A DNA stretch of 64,000 nt from Glossina fuscipes (Eukaryota; Arthropoda; Insecta; Diptera; Glossinidae), in the NCBI RefSeq assembly GCF_014805625.2, contig NW_023998415.1, positions 17,734,246 to 17,798,245 on the forward strand, given 5' to 3'. Position 1 is the stretch's first letter. Each line of letters begins with the position of its first letter. Of this stretch, positions 51,668-63,389 are shown piece by piece. The translations under genes were made by a program, and so were the position numbers. The notes under the pieces are model-generated. The model was not told the DNA's origin, made no database searches, and saw nothing but the letters and a program-made list of their open reading frames with translations.

Positions 51668-52559
51668 TTCCCATCATCGAAGGAGGGGAGGAGTATATTC
51701 ATTTTATCAAAACGTTTGCAACGCTTTGAAGCAAGCATCAGATACCTCACAAAGTATATATATATATTTGTATATATATATTCCTGATTAGCATCAAATT
51801 CTAAAACGATTTAAGCATGTCCGTCTGTCCGTCTGTTGTAAATATTCTCCTGGCCGCAAAAATGAAGCTATCGACTTCAAATTCGGCAAAAATAGTAGAA
51901 GTTCTTGCACGCAGGTTGATAGTGAAAATGGATCAATTTGGTCGAAGGACACGTCCAGAGCATCATATAAACTAAGAACAGCTCTGTTTTTCGAAAGGAA
52001 TGAAGTATTGGTTTCTTCCTCATTACACTCATAAACAACAGCAAATAAATGTACAAAAATTTGAACGCATATTGTCTGGGCGATGGTGTAGCATTTGTGG
52101 AAAAAATTGACCACGCCTACCCAATATTATAGTGTATCAAACTTTAATTGTTTTTGCAATGCCTTTATAACGCGAAGAAGCAAGCTTCAAGAACTCTATA
52201 AAGTATACAAATGTTTGGCCAGCTTCAACTCTTGAATGCACTTAGACATGCTCGCCTATTCGTCGGTCCATCTGTCTGATTGCGCAACTTTGTCGTATTT
52301 GAGGTAAACATTCTCCCGTTGCTTACAAATTTGCAAAAGAATTTGGAATTGACTTAAACTTTTCAAAGGACGCGGGTCTGTATGATAAAAACTTTTACTT
52401 TGAAAATAGAAATAGAATAGAATTGAAGAAGAGATAGGAAATAGAAGAATATCATAGAGTAGGAGAATTTTGTTTTTTTACTTCTTTTGTTTTTTTTAGG
52501 TATAACGGTGATGCGCATATAAGATTCGGTCCCGACCGAATTTAACTTTCTTACTTGTT
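51668..52559 (+). mobile_element. Mini-me-like element, family A, copy 4 (with internal duplication)
   Basis: Shows both proto-microsatellites expected of mini-me elements: a (TA)n tract at 51756-51782 and GTCCGTCTGTCCGTCTGT at 51818-51836. A second head-like region at 52130-52310 suggests two nested or joined copies. Tail hairpin ATTCGGTCCCGACCGAAT at 52523-52540, then CTTACTTGTT. Confidence 0.75.
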
Positions 52560-53559
52560 CTCTTTGTGTTTATTTATTTTCTCAAACATTACTGACTGCG
52601 ACAAGTTTAAAAGCGTCATAGGTACAATTTTTGTTTTTCCAAAAATTTCAATTGCTTAACTTTCACTAAATAGAAAGAAAAAAAAGAAGGAAACTTGAAA
52701 AGTAGTTCTAGCTAAGAAATGTTTTTTTTTTCTTAAAATTTTTTTATTGCATACTTAATTTGTAATCTATTTAAAAAGATAATAAGTAAATGTTGTATTG
52801 AGATGAGAAAAATAACAGAGGTTATTGTCCTCCCATAAAAGCAATATAATAATATAGATATGATGTTTAGATAATAATGTTAGATGAATAAAAAAAAACA
52901 CACAAAATTCATTAAAATAATTCAAAAAGTAAAAAGATAATAATTTCTAAATGAAAGATCCAATATGCGATGGCCCTGTCAATTTTTTTAACTCATTGCA
53001 CTCATCCACAGTCATCAGTATTGCCAAGAGATTTACGTAATTATCAAGTCTGACAAGAGATATTGAAGAAGCGCTTTGAATTCGTCTTCTAATGAATGCA
53101 AATGAAATATATGGAAAGGTTTAAGACTTTAAGGAAAACGTCAACCTACCTCGGTATTTTAAATTTTATTATCAATGTTCTTTGCTTTGCGTTTTTGATT
53201 GGCAAGATCTAATTGAATAGTCATGATTCTTTCACTCTTTGCCCCAAAAGTTGAATGGTTTGTCCGTCTTCTTCATTTCGTCTTCGAATACATCCTCTGG
53301 CAGATGTCGGCCAAACTTAGAAATTCAGCAATATTATCCGATATTGTACAATGAGTGTTGCATTTAAAATTTACGTGTACTATGAAATCATGAATTTTTC
53401 CCTTTGTTTTTTTTTTGCAGTTTGGTCCATGTAAAGTTTCAGGTCAACATATGCAACTTATTAACGCGCTTATATAAGTTTCCCGATTTTTTCTATGTCT
53501 TTTACTTGTAATGAAATTTGTTTGTATAAATGTGATCCGAGCAAATATCGCGCAAAGGA
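52560..53559. other. Non-coding stretch sharing repeat with the gap flanks
   Basis: Positions 52776-53100 resemble the sequence on both sides of the N gap (AAAAAGATAATAAGTAAATG; CAGAGGTTATTG). Confidence 0.45.
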
Positions 53560-54230
53560 TCGAATAGGACCGAAAAAACTAAACGCCCAAGTCACTCAAA
53601 AATCAATGTCATATTTTCAGACTTCTTCAGTTATTATTATCGTGTTGTTTATTATAAGTTATATCCGTCAAGCCGAACCGTCGAATTGGATGATTTTTCA
53701 TTTTATAAACGAAGCGCTGTATATAGCTTCTAATGGGTATCCCCACTGCCGACTTGCTATTCTAGCAATAATTACGTGCTGGAGAATGTAATGTCAGCGT
53801 GATATTTGGGCCCAAACTCAAAATTAGCCTTCACATTGAGTTTGAGGCTTTATTAAGAGATGGGCTAAAGCATTTAATGACCCGTATACTTGCAAATGTC
53901 TATCTATATAATGCACTGGTTTGTCCGATTTTGCAATACTGTGCCACATTGGTCAAATTTCTGATCTGTTTACGGGAATTTGCTTCCCTTTGCTTTACGC
54001 GATCTGCCATGGGATGCCACTGGAATTATTCCGTCAAATGAAAACAGAGTTCAGAGGTCAGGGAACGAGAAGTGATTGGGGTTATTTTTACAGTTAAATT
54101 GATTCAAGGCTGGATCTTCTTCCTCTTCGTATCTATTAAACATTGGGCGACATCAATGTTCCGAGACCGTCTTTATGATTCTATCTTCCCCCTTGAAACT
54201 CACTCATTGCCGTACAAATTATCTAATGTT
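53560..54230 (+). pseudogene. Decayed LINE reverse-transcriptase C-terminal region
   Basis: Fragments in shifting frames: GVIFGPKLKISLHIEF at about 53790-53840, LYNALVCPILQYCATLV at about 53906-53960, and GLDLPL / INVPRPSL-like remnants near 54110-54170. The order matches jockey-clade reverse transcriptases downstream of the catalytic core (LGVIFD.KL..; LVR..LEYCS.VW). No intact frame. Confidence 0.6.
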
Positions 54231-54798
54231 TAGTCCGTTTAGCTTGCTATGTTGTAGTGTTTATAACAGCCATTACTACTGCTTTGTACAATTTGCTGAT
54301 TACAATTAAAACATAGTTAGAAATTCAAAACATAATATATAATGAATTTATATATAATGAATTGTTTTGTTACGCTCCGTAATGAAAATAATTAACAAGC
54401 ACTAGACGATTTGTTTTATTATTATTAATAGTAAGTAGCATGAGCTTAACTTTAAGTTTTGGTTTGTTTGTAGGTCTTCTGGTTGTTTTTGAGAGACATT
54501 TTGTCTAGCGTTGTCATGGGAAGAGATGAAAAAAATTATACTTTTTGGATTAATTAAATTTGAAGACATTCGTACTTTTAATTTATTTTTTTGATAAAGC
54601 GGTTACACATAACTTCACTTTCACACTGCCATCCAAACAATGTCACTGCTTCGAGATGTAATTGAATTGACTTAAATACTGAAATCGATTGTTGAAAATA
54701 TCAAACTTAAATTTTTCCTTTTTATGGTTGTAATGAATACATGGATGAAGCGATCATCTTGAAATTGAATAAAACACCCTTTTTAGTTCCATCCCTAT

Positions 54799-54988
54799 CC
54801 TGAGCCTGAGTAGCCGAAGGCGAGGAATCCCGACTAGCAAATCAATGGTCGTGGATTCGAATCTCAAGAGCGGTAGAGTTTTTAATAAAAGCCGTTAGCC
54901 TTAGATGCTAGTGCTTCTAAGAGTTTTTAGTCTTAGAAATTATTTCTCTGGCGAAATTAATAATTATAATAATAATAAGAAGTCCATT
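54799..54988 (+). mobile_element. tRNA-derived SINE, copy with head, body and TAA tail
   Basis: The head TAGCCGAAGGCG (A-box-like) is followed about 40 bp later by GTGGATTCGAATCTC, an RNA polymerase III B box in a T-arm-like context. A body with TTAGATGCTAGTGCTTCT and TTTTTAGTCTTAG follows, then an (AAT)n tail to about 54988. The tRNA part lacks a complete cloverleaf, so this is a retroposon rather than a tRNA gene. Confidence 0.75.
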
Positions 54989-55042
54989 CCGTAAAACACG
55001 GTTCCGATTAAAATTAACTTTTTTGGGTATTTCCTTTCTATA

Positions 55043-55752
55043 GCCACCACTGAAGGACAGGGATATAGTCATTTTGTTCTCTTTCGTAATATGTATATAA
55101 TGCTCAAAAGTCAGCTTTAGAGACTCTCTAAAGTATATACATTCTTGATCAGCGTGAAAGTCTGCATTAATTAAGCCACGCCTGTCTGTGCGGTGTTTGT
55201 TGTTGGCATTCTCCTGATCGCAAAAATGAAGATATCGACTTTAAATTTGGTAGAAACATTGGCAGTTTTTGTCCGCAGGCTGGCCAGATTGGTCACAGCA
55301 GAAGCTCACAGTCAAGCGTAAACCGAAGGCAATCCATTTTTTTTTTGAACAAAATTTTTGGATTTTTACTCGTTACTTGGAAATTATTAAAGGTAGAAGA
55401 GACACTTCACTCTCTAGGTCCAAAAATGGAATCAATGGGACGTGTCCACACAAAGTTACGAATAATTTAATTTAATTGTTTTCACTTTTTCTGGGATTTA
55501 ATGCTTATTTATTATAAGGCAAACAAGACAAAACGTTTAAAACTATTTCGTACATTTCTCAAATGAAGATATATTATCTGCCCAAAAATGGGTTCATTTT
55601 AAGACGAATATGGCAGATACCGCGACTACTTTTTTCTTAATACTACCAGCGATATGGGTATCAAATAGAAGAACTTGGAGAGTAGAATGCGAAAAGAATA
55701 GTAGTAGATATACGAGATTTGGCCCCTGCCAAATATAACTTTCTCACTTGGT
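55043..55752 (+). mobile_element. Mini-me-like element, family A, copy 5
   Basis: Head near AGCCACCACTGAAGGACAGG, interior AAGTATATACATTCTTGATCAGC and CTCCTGATCGCAAAAATGAAG, tail ATTTGGCCCCTGCCAAAT followed by CTCACTTGG and poly(T). Confidence 0.75.
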
Positions 55753-56319
55753 TTTTTTTTTTTTTTTTTTTTTGCAAATTCGACAAACATTTCTTCTGCT
55801 ATTTTCTAAAACTACATAACCTGATATAACGAAAATGTAAATTTTTAACTTCTATTTTGAGCATTAATTCAACGCATGCAAATGTACCTTTTTTAAGGTT
55901 ATGTTGACTCACGAAAAAAGTTTGATAACCAATCATAGGCCTATAAAAAAAAATTGAAAAGAACTATCAGTGAAACCAGCCGGACATAGAAACTGAACGT
56001 AAACTTTTACAATTGCGTTTTATATAAATCAATATATATATATATATATATATATGTATGCATATGCATGAAAAGATGAAGTATAAATTAATACAAGTTA
56101 CAGTTTTTGCAATATATTTTATGGTAGATCGTAGTAAATGACTTTTTCATAATGATGAGTTCTCGCGCAGACGTAGCTTATAACAAAGATTTTAGGGCCA
56201 AGTGTATTCTTATTGATGGACTTAGAGGTTAATAGCGCTTTTAATTCATAAAGAGATTTCCGCATCGCCTTTTTAACATCTCTTAATTCATATAACAGTT
56301 TCCAGAATTTATTTTAATA

Positions 56320-57060
56320 CTTCAGCTCAATGATTTCTTTACACCTCATATCTGGGCAAAGACTTAAAATAGATTCACATTTTTTTATACCCATGAATTC
56401 CGAATTATTTTCTCAACTGATTGAAGCGTTCTTCCCCTGCGCTTTGTCATCTATCTGCCCGATGTGTATCCATATATTATATTGTTCAATCTGGGGGCTG
56501 GAAACTTTCGGAAATATTTTGGCGAAATTTGCTAAACTATCGTGTGATGACTCAAAAATGAAGCCTGTTGAAAGACTATTGTATTGCATTTTTAAAAATT
56601 TCACGATAAAAATCGCGCTAAGTAATAATATTTCAGCACATCGAAGTAGTATAAAAAAGTTTACATCGGATGGGTCAATTTTTTGAGCACCTTTTCATAT
56701 GGTCGTTCCTATGAAAAGTAGATCTTTATATAGCAAGGCGTTCGGCTTTCTTTTAGCTTAGAACAGAAACGGATGCCTTATGATAATTTCACATAAAAAT
56801 TTCACGTCGTATAATTTGGACCACATAGGTGTACACTCTCAACGCCACGACATATAGTAGTCTCCAGAAGCAGCAAATCTTTTTAAAGCAATAAAGTCTA
56901 ATTTTTATTACTTTACGACGAAAATAAAGGAAGAATAATAAGACCTATAGCACGAGAAATAATTCTGCTAAATTTGAACGATATCGCAGTTTGATACCCG
57001 TGGCTTGGAAGGGTCGGTTATCCGTAAAAAGGAAAAAATAGTAAGGAATTATGTAAGGTG
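56320..57060 (+). mobile_element. Dispersed repeat family B, copy 4
   Basis: Shares AGTAATAATATTTCAGCACATCG and the CTTTTCATATGG / AGATCTTTATATAGCAA landmarks with copies 1 and 3. Confidence 0.55.
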
Positions 57061-57099
57061 GACTGATGTAGGAGCGACCTTGCGCAACTGTAATGGAGG

Positions 57100-57295
57100 T
57101 ATATATATTTCGTCAAAACATTTACAATACTCACACGTAAGGTTCACAGATTCAAATTCTGAATCGATTTAAAAATATCCTTCTATTCGTCTACCCTTCG
57201 ATGATATGTCGAAACATCGCAAAAATGAAGATGTTGCCTTCAAATTTGGCAGAAACACCAACAAAAAAGTTCTTGCATGCAAGTTGATATTGTAT
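57100..57295 (+). mobile_element. Mini-me-like element, family A, 5' fragment
   Basis: Retains the head and interior only (CATCGCAAAAATGAAGATG, CAAATTTGGCAGAAACAC, TTCTTGCATGCAAGTTGATATTG). No hairpin tail. Confidence 0.6.
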
Positions 57296-59164
57296 ATACC
57301 TACCATTTCCACTTCGATAAGCTGTCATTATGTAATGAATAGGCATCAGTATCGATGTGCTAACGTAAGAATGTTTTACAATTTTTTTGACATTTAAAAA
57401 TTTCTGCTAACAAGGCAAATAGCTTTGCCTGGCGTTGCTTTTTCCTAGCTTTAGCTAGAAAAATGAATTCGAACTCATGTTATTTGTCTGTTTGTTTGTA
57501 AGACGTTACGGCTCCAGTTATTATTGACTAAAGAAATTGAAATGTCTTTATGGCATTCTTAACTGCCGTAGCCAGTTTAATATTGTAAATGAATGCAATT
57601 AAAAAATGTTAAGTTGATTAAGTAAATAGTTCAGGGTTTTTGTGTATTGAATATATACATGTATATACATATATATATATATATATAATGAATATATATA
57701 TATATATAATAAATTTTTTCTGTTTTATCCAAACACACAGCCATACACAAACACGTATACATTTGTTTTCTATGATTTCATAAGATACTCAATTTTCAAG
57801 GGCTTGAAAAAAACAAAAAAAAATCAATGTATAAAAACAATATTAAATGCATAAAAATACAAAATTGAATTAATTGGCAAATAACGCTCCAATGATTAGT
57901 TGTACAGCATTGAAATAAATAAAACGAGAAGTATCCCTCGTATCATTGAAGATGATAAAATGACATCATTATAGTATCATCTTCACTGCGCGGTCTCATC
58001 TCTCCTAGGTAATCATTTTAAAAAATATTTATATTTAGTTAAAAAAAAATATAAATTTTTTTTTTTTTATATATTCTCTTCAATGCATATTTAAATCTAA
58101 TTCAATTCAATTAATTCTATTCTTGCTAGATATCCACTTAGCATACTTCTCTTTACCAAATTCGTATGTGGTTAAAAATATATTGTGGTTTTATATCTAA
58201 ACTCATGAACGTATTCATACGTTCATACGTTTGAAAGAGATTGTAAATATCTATACGTGAATGTTTATTTACTTGCATTAAATTTCAAATCCTCTTTGTT
58301 GTAATACTACTATACACTATTTATAATTTTCTCTAACATATATATTCGATGCGAGCCATGTAGTTCTGCAGGAATATTATGCCCTTTTTTTTTTTTTTTT
58401 TATAATTTCTTTATGATATAATTTTATTTGAAAAGTGCTTTATTAGTCATCCGTTGACCGTTTATCGTTTACTATTAATTTCATAAATGGACACCTCAAA
58501 CTTCAAAAGAAATGCAGCATAGATAACTTATTTAATTGAATCCATTTTACTCGGCATTAAGAGTTGGTGTATGGTATACTAATATTCGCACACTTGCTTC
58601 TTACACCCAATAAAAATTAAAGGTCCACGGTACAGTTAAGAGAATAGATCAGCAAGTGATATATCTCCTTCTTCTTAAAGCAAGCCGTTGGAAAACTTAA
58701 TGCACTTCAAGCGCTTAAAGCTAATAAATAATAATTACAAAATATTATATTTATTTTATTTTTGGCGCGATATTTTTACCAAGTACCAGATCAATATCGT
58801 CTGTATATTATAAGTTACTGGTTACTCTTCTGAAAAACCGTTGTTGTTGTGCTAGAATTTTTAATCAACATCATCGTAAGTTAAAGTTTTAAGTCTAACT
58901 CAGTAAAAGGTGACGCCACACGCGAATGGGAACTAACCTTAAACGTAGTCTACGATCATCCGCTAAAAACGTTTAACAGGCATCTCAGATTCAATTTTTC
59001 TTTTTTTTTTTCTTTCTTTTTTTAGTTGTTTCAACCATGTTGTTGGATACGGACATACGGATAAACGATCACGATTAACTTGATGCATTCATGACAGCTT
59101 GTATCCGCCAAGAGGCCTAGTGTCAACTATATTTTCAATGGAAAGGCAAAGGCACTCACAAGAT
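57296..59164. other. Non-coding AT-rich stretch
   Basis: (TA)n tracts at 57665-57710, poly(T) at 58386-58402. No gene seen. Confidence 0.5.
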
Positions 59165-59416
59165 TCACTCAATAAGTTCGTAGGATCAGCGTATTGAAGA
59201 TTTCATATGATTTTTTGAAAGTATCAATCAATTTAAGCGCTACTTGAGTTTTTGCGAAACAGTGCAGAAATTTCGAATATCGTATGTAGCATCATTAAAA
59301 CTACTACAACTTGTGTATTAATGGTCGGAATGTCATGAAATTCGGATACATTTCGTTTGAAGAATGGCAATGGCCATCAATTTTTCTTTATGTCATCCTA
59401 CGAACTTATTGAGTGA
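59165..59416. mobile_element. MITE-like element with perfect 21-bp inverted repeats
   Basis: TCACTCAATAAGTTCGTAGG plus A at 59165-59185 is exactly inverted at 59396-59416. The 210-bp interior has no coding capacity. No clear target duplication was identified, so the true ends may differ. Confidence 0.65.
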
Positions 59417-60018
59417 TATGACATATATTCATAATCAGCATAAGAATTTTATCTCTCTGTTGGGCGTTGGTTGGAAGGGGGAAGTTCTCACATGTACTCA
59501 TACTAAACGATAGCAGGGCGTGATTCGCTTAAAATCCCCCTGTAACAGAACTTGGTTGAAACAATTTGAAAATTCAGTGAAGAAGGAATACTTTGTTCGC
59601 TTTCCGACTTACCACATAAGCAGAAAATGGTATCCTAAAGTTTATTTAAAAGTTAGTGGACTGAAATTTTATACCCACTACAGGACTACATTTAACGAAA
59701 CATATTGTCTTATTCTATTCTCTTAGACTTCACTCTAGTTGTAATAATTAATAAATTTTTATTTGCTTTTATGCAGATCTTCGATGCCAATCAATAAATG
59801 CGTCGCTTATGTTTTTAAGTTTATACTCTTACAAAAATAACCTATCAAAGCTTCGATATAATTTATTTATGTTTATCGGTTTACATCGTTACGGGCAGTG
59901 TTATTTACACCTAACCGCCGTAATAGGTAAATAGCTGTTGTCGTTGTTGTCATTTTCCTTTTTCTCCTTTCCAAACATGTTATTGTAATGAATTTATGAC
60001 CCTCGCTACACCTATAAA

Positions 60019-60050
<32 letters not shown>
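60019..60050. repeat. Poly(A) run
   Basis: Uninterrupted A run of about 31 bases with no identifiable retroposon upstream. Confidence 0.85.
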
Positions 60051-60051
<1 letters not shown>

Positions 60052-60437
60052 AGAAAATCATATAATAATTATGTGCTTATTAACCACTGACTTTGTTAAT
60101 ATGTACGCGTATGCGTGCGTACGTGTGTTGAAAATCGTGACAATATTTCAATTACTTAATAAACATCTTAGAATATGTCTTAAGAATATATAAACAAACA
60201 GAAAGCATTGATTTTCCACTCACTCACAAGTATTCTTTACGCGAATGGATTAACAATACGTTTAGCGTACAGATTTACATTGCATTGGTATTAAACGAAC
60301 GTTTATTTTTCAATTGGCATACAGGCGTCCCTCGTATAGCACTACTTGCTACTTGCCACGGTATAAAACTTGTGCATATGTACTATAATATGATTTTTAT
60401 ATAAAAACGTTTTCAAAAAATCGCTTCTTTTTTCTTT

Positions 60438-61202
60438 CATAACCATCACGGAACAATTGGGTGAAATTCTGGATTGACGCCATGTCTGTCTGCCTGTGTG
60501 ATATTGGTTGTTGTCATTCTCTTGATCGCAAAATTAAAAATATCAATTTCAAATTTGATAGAAACGTTGGAAATTTTTGCACGCAAATTGGTATTGAAAA
60601 TGGGCTAAGTTGGTGAGAGCAGAAGCCTACAGTGGAGCATAAACTCAACATAACTCCGTATTTCCGTATTTAGCGAAAATTTCTGAGGGTTCGCTAAGGA
60701 CACTTAGAAATTATTAAAGATAGAAGACTGCAATTTTCGACATTTACTTTACGAAACATTCTCTTTACTCTCTCTCAGCTCAACTCTTTAGGTGCAAAAA
60801 ATGGAAAAAATCGGCCATGCCCACACAAAGTTACAAGTGATTAAATTATATATTTTTCGCTTTTCAAGACTACTTGCTGACTTATCATAACACAAGCACG
60901 ACAGAATGTTTGATACTATTTTGTACATGTACATCAAATAAAGAGATACTGTCTGCTTGAAAATGGGTTAATTCCAAATGGCTAGGCACCGTGACTAATT
61001 TTTTCTTAAAAACACCAGCGATATGGGTATCAAATAAAAGAAGAAAAAAAATGGGTAACAAAGAATCGAAAAAAAGAAAGATAAGGGAGAGAGAAAGAGA
61101 AAGAGAGAGAGAGAGAGAGGAAGGGAGAGAGAGCAGAATGCGAAAAGCATAGTAGCGGGTATGTGAGATCCGGCCTTTGCCTAATATAACTTTTTTCTTG
61201 TT
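60438..61202 (+). mobile_element. Mini-me-like element, family A, copy 6
   Basis: Interior CATGTCTGTCTGCCTGTGTG and CTCTTGATCGCAAAATTAAAA, and a downstream body shared with copies 3 and 5 (ACCAGCGATATGGGTATCAAA). An expanded (GA)n tract at 61089-61131 lies just before the degenerate tail hairpin. Confidence 0.7.
61089..61131. repeat. (GA)n microsatellite
   Basis: GA-rich array within a mini-me-like copy. Confidence 0.9.
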
Positions 61203-62179
61203 TTTTTTTTCAATTGCCTCAAATTTTATTTTATCATTATATACAAGAGGTATTTGAATCAATTTCGAGAAAAGAAAATGGATTAGCTGTAATTTTAATA
61301 AAAAATCAATTTTTCAATCGTCACTACTATATTTTGAACATACATACATTTAATTTTTTTTATATTTCGTCAATAAGACATGGTTTCGAGATATAACACG
61401 GTACCGCTTTGCTTTCGTTTTCATATTATAATTAAGTTTAAATTATTTTATTTTGTATTATGTGTTAGTTTCGTATAACACGATTTCGATATAGCACGGT
61501 ACGAATTAGCGGTGTTATACGAGCGACACCTGCGCTTGCTGTACATATACGTATACATATGTAAAATGGTGCTCGAAAAGATGGTGGGACCGTTGGATTA
61601 AAGGAACGACGACAATTAAGAAATTAAGTGTTTGTTGTATTTGTTTTCCTATTTTTAATATATTTTTCTTATTATACAAAAGAAAACTAAACAACTTATA
61701 TACGTCTTATGGCGAATCTTTGATACTTTTCTTCTCAAATCAAATGCATTAAAGACTTGCATTATATGCCGTTGATTCATTTCGGTCGATATATATATTT
61801 AGAGCGATGTCACTTATAAGGCTCTACGCAACAGTTTTTTGGGCATATAATATATGTATAAGTCTGCCTACAGGCGATTAAAGACAATTTATTTAACCGA
61901 ATTTTAGTTGATTCCCCTTCACGATGGTAACGAGTTTGAAATAAATATTTCTACGTTACGTTTTGTTCAGTTTAGAAAATATATGAGAAATTTTTACTTT
62001 CTATCTCGATCTTTCCTATGAATTAAAATTACTTAGTCTTTATTATTGAGCATACTTTAGAATTTGATGAAGAATGCCCATCAAGTATGAGTTTACAGCT
62101 ATGGTCGCATCAATAGCACAAACAACAGACGACATGACATGTAAAAAATTTCCACAAAATTATTCTACAAGAATATTAA

Positions 62180-62319
62180 TCAGAAAATCAGCCACAACCA
62201 CCCGATGGATGTTACGCAATATACAAATTGATATTTTTCCTTTTTTTCAATCTTTGATTAGATAATCGTGATGGGTATAAAAGATTCGCTAACAACCGAA
62301 TATAATTTTCTTATTTGTT
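62180..62319 (+). mobile_element. Mini-me-like element, family A, 3' fragment
   Basis: Only the tail is clear: GATGGGTATAAAAGATTCG, a degenerate hairpin, then TTCTTATTTGTT. Confidence 0.5.
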
Positions 62320-63335
62320 CAATTATATAATTGAAAAATTTTCATTGCTAGTTAACACAATGATTTAGTAAAGTATTGTAAAGGAATTATTGTATGGTGT
62401 TAAAAGACTTATGATTATTATCTTTCTCTCTGTAGTGTAAATGTAATCATGAAAATAGCATCAAAAATATAGACGCATCTCTTAAGTACAATGGTGGTCG
62501 TGATCAATACACTTCTCATACTGTCGCTGCTTGTACATGTTGCTGCGACTTGAACTATGCCATTGCGATTACTATGATTACAATAACTACAATATGCATA
62601 TGGAATAATTCGAAATCGATTTTACTATTATCGCAGTTTCACAAAAAGACTGGATCGAGCTGAATCACTTTGGTAATAGTAAGCATATGTCAGTCGTATC
62701 TCGGATATTAGAATATTTCAAAAGAAATTCAATTCAAATATTCAAAGATCTTTTCATCAAATTAAAAGTTATTCGAAATTTCTAAATTGTAATTACGCGC
62801 ATGGTTTGTAAACATATTTTTGGAAATTTGAATATTGAAATGAGTCAAAATTGACATTAAAGGACGTGGGTTGAACATCATTTACTTCATTTAATTTTAA
62901 TGATAATGATCGCTTATCGTCTATCTTTTCAAGATTTTTACAACAGAATATGAATCCACACATCCTTAACCACAAACTTAGTTTACTTTTTAGCGGCTTT
63001 GTTTCCCATAATGTTGTCTTTAATGTTGTTTTACTTTTTCATATTAAGTTAAAAATATGACAAAATTATATATATACTATATACATATAAGGTATATATG
63101 TAGATATATAGATATGTAGATATATATATATATAAAAGAAGAGCTACAGATATGATATGAAAGATTGTTATTTTATTTGAAGAAATTCTAAGTAAAAAAT
63201 TTTATAAATTTTTCATTCATATTCATGGTATGTGGGTTTTATTTAAGAAACCGCGCTGCGATCTAAATACAAAACATAATTGCAGTACAGAGAAAAACCT
63301 TGTATACAAAAATAGTTATGCATTTATTTGTCTCT

Positions 63336-63389
<54 letters not shown>

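Noticed and set aside
54799..54880. Functional tRNA gene
   Set aside because: Has box-like motifs but no complete acceptor stem or cloverleaf, and repeats in other places with a body and TAA tail, so it is called a SINE.
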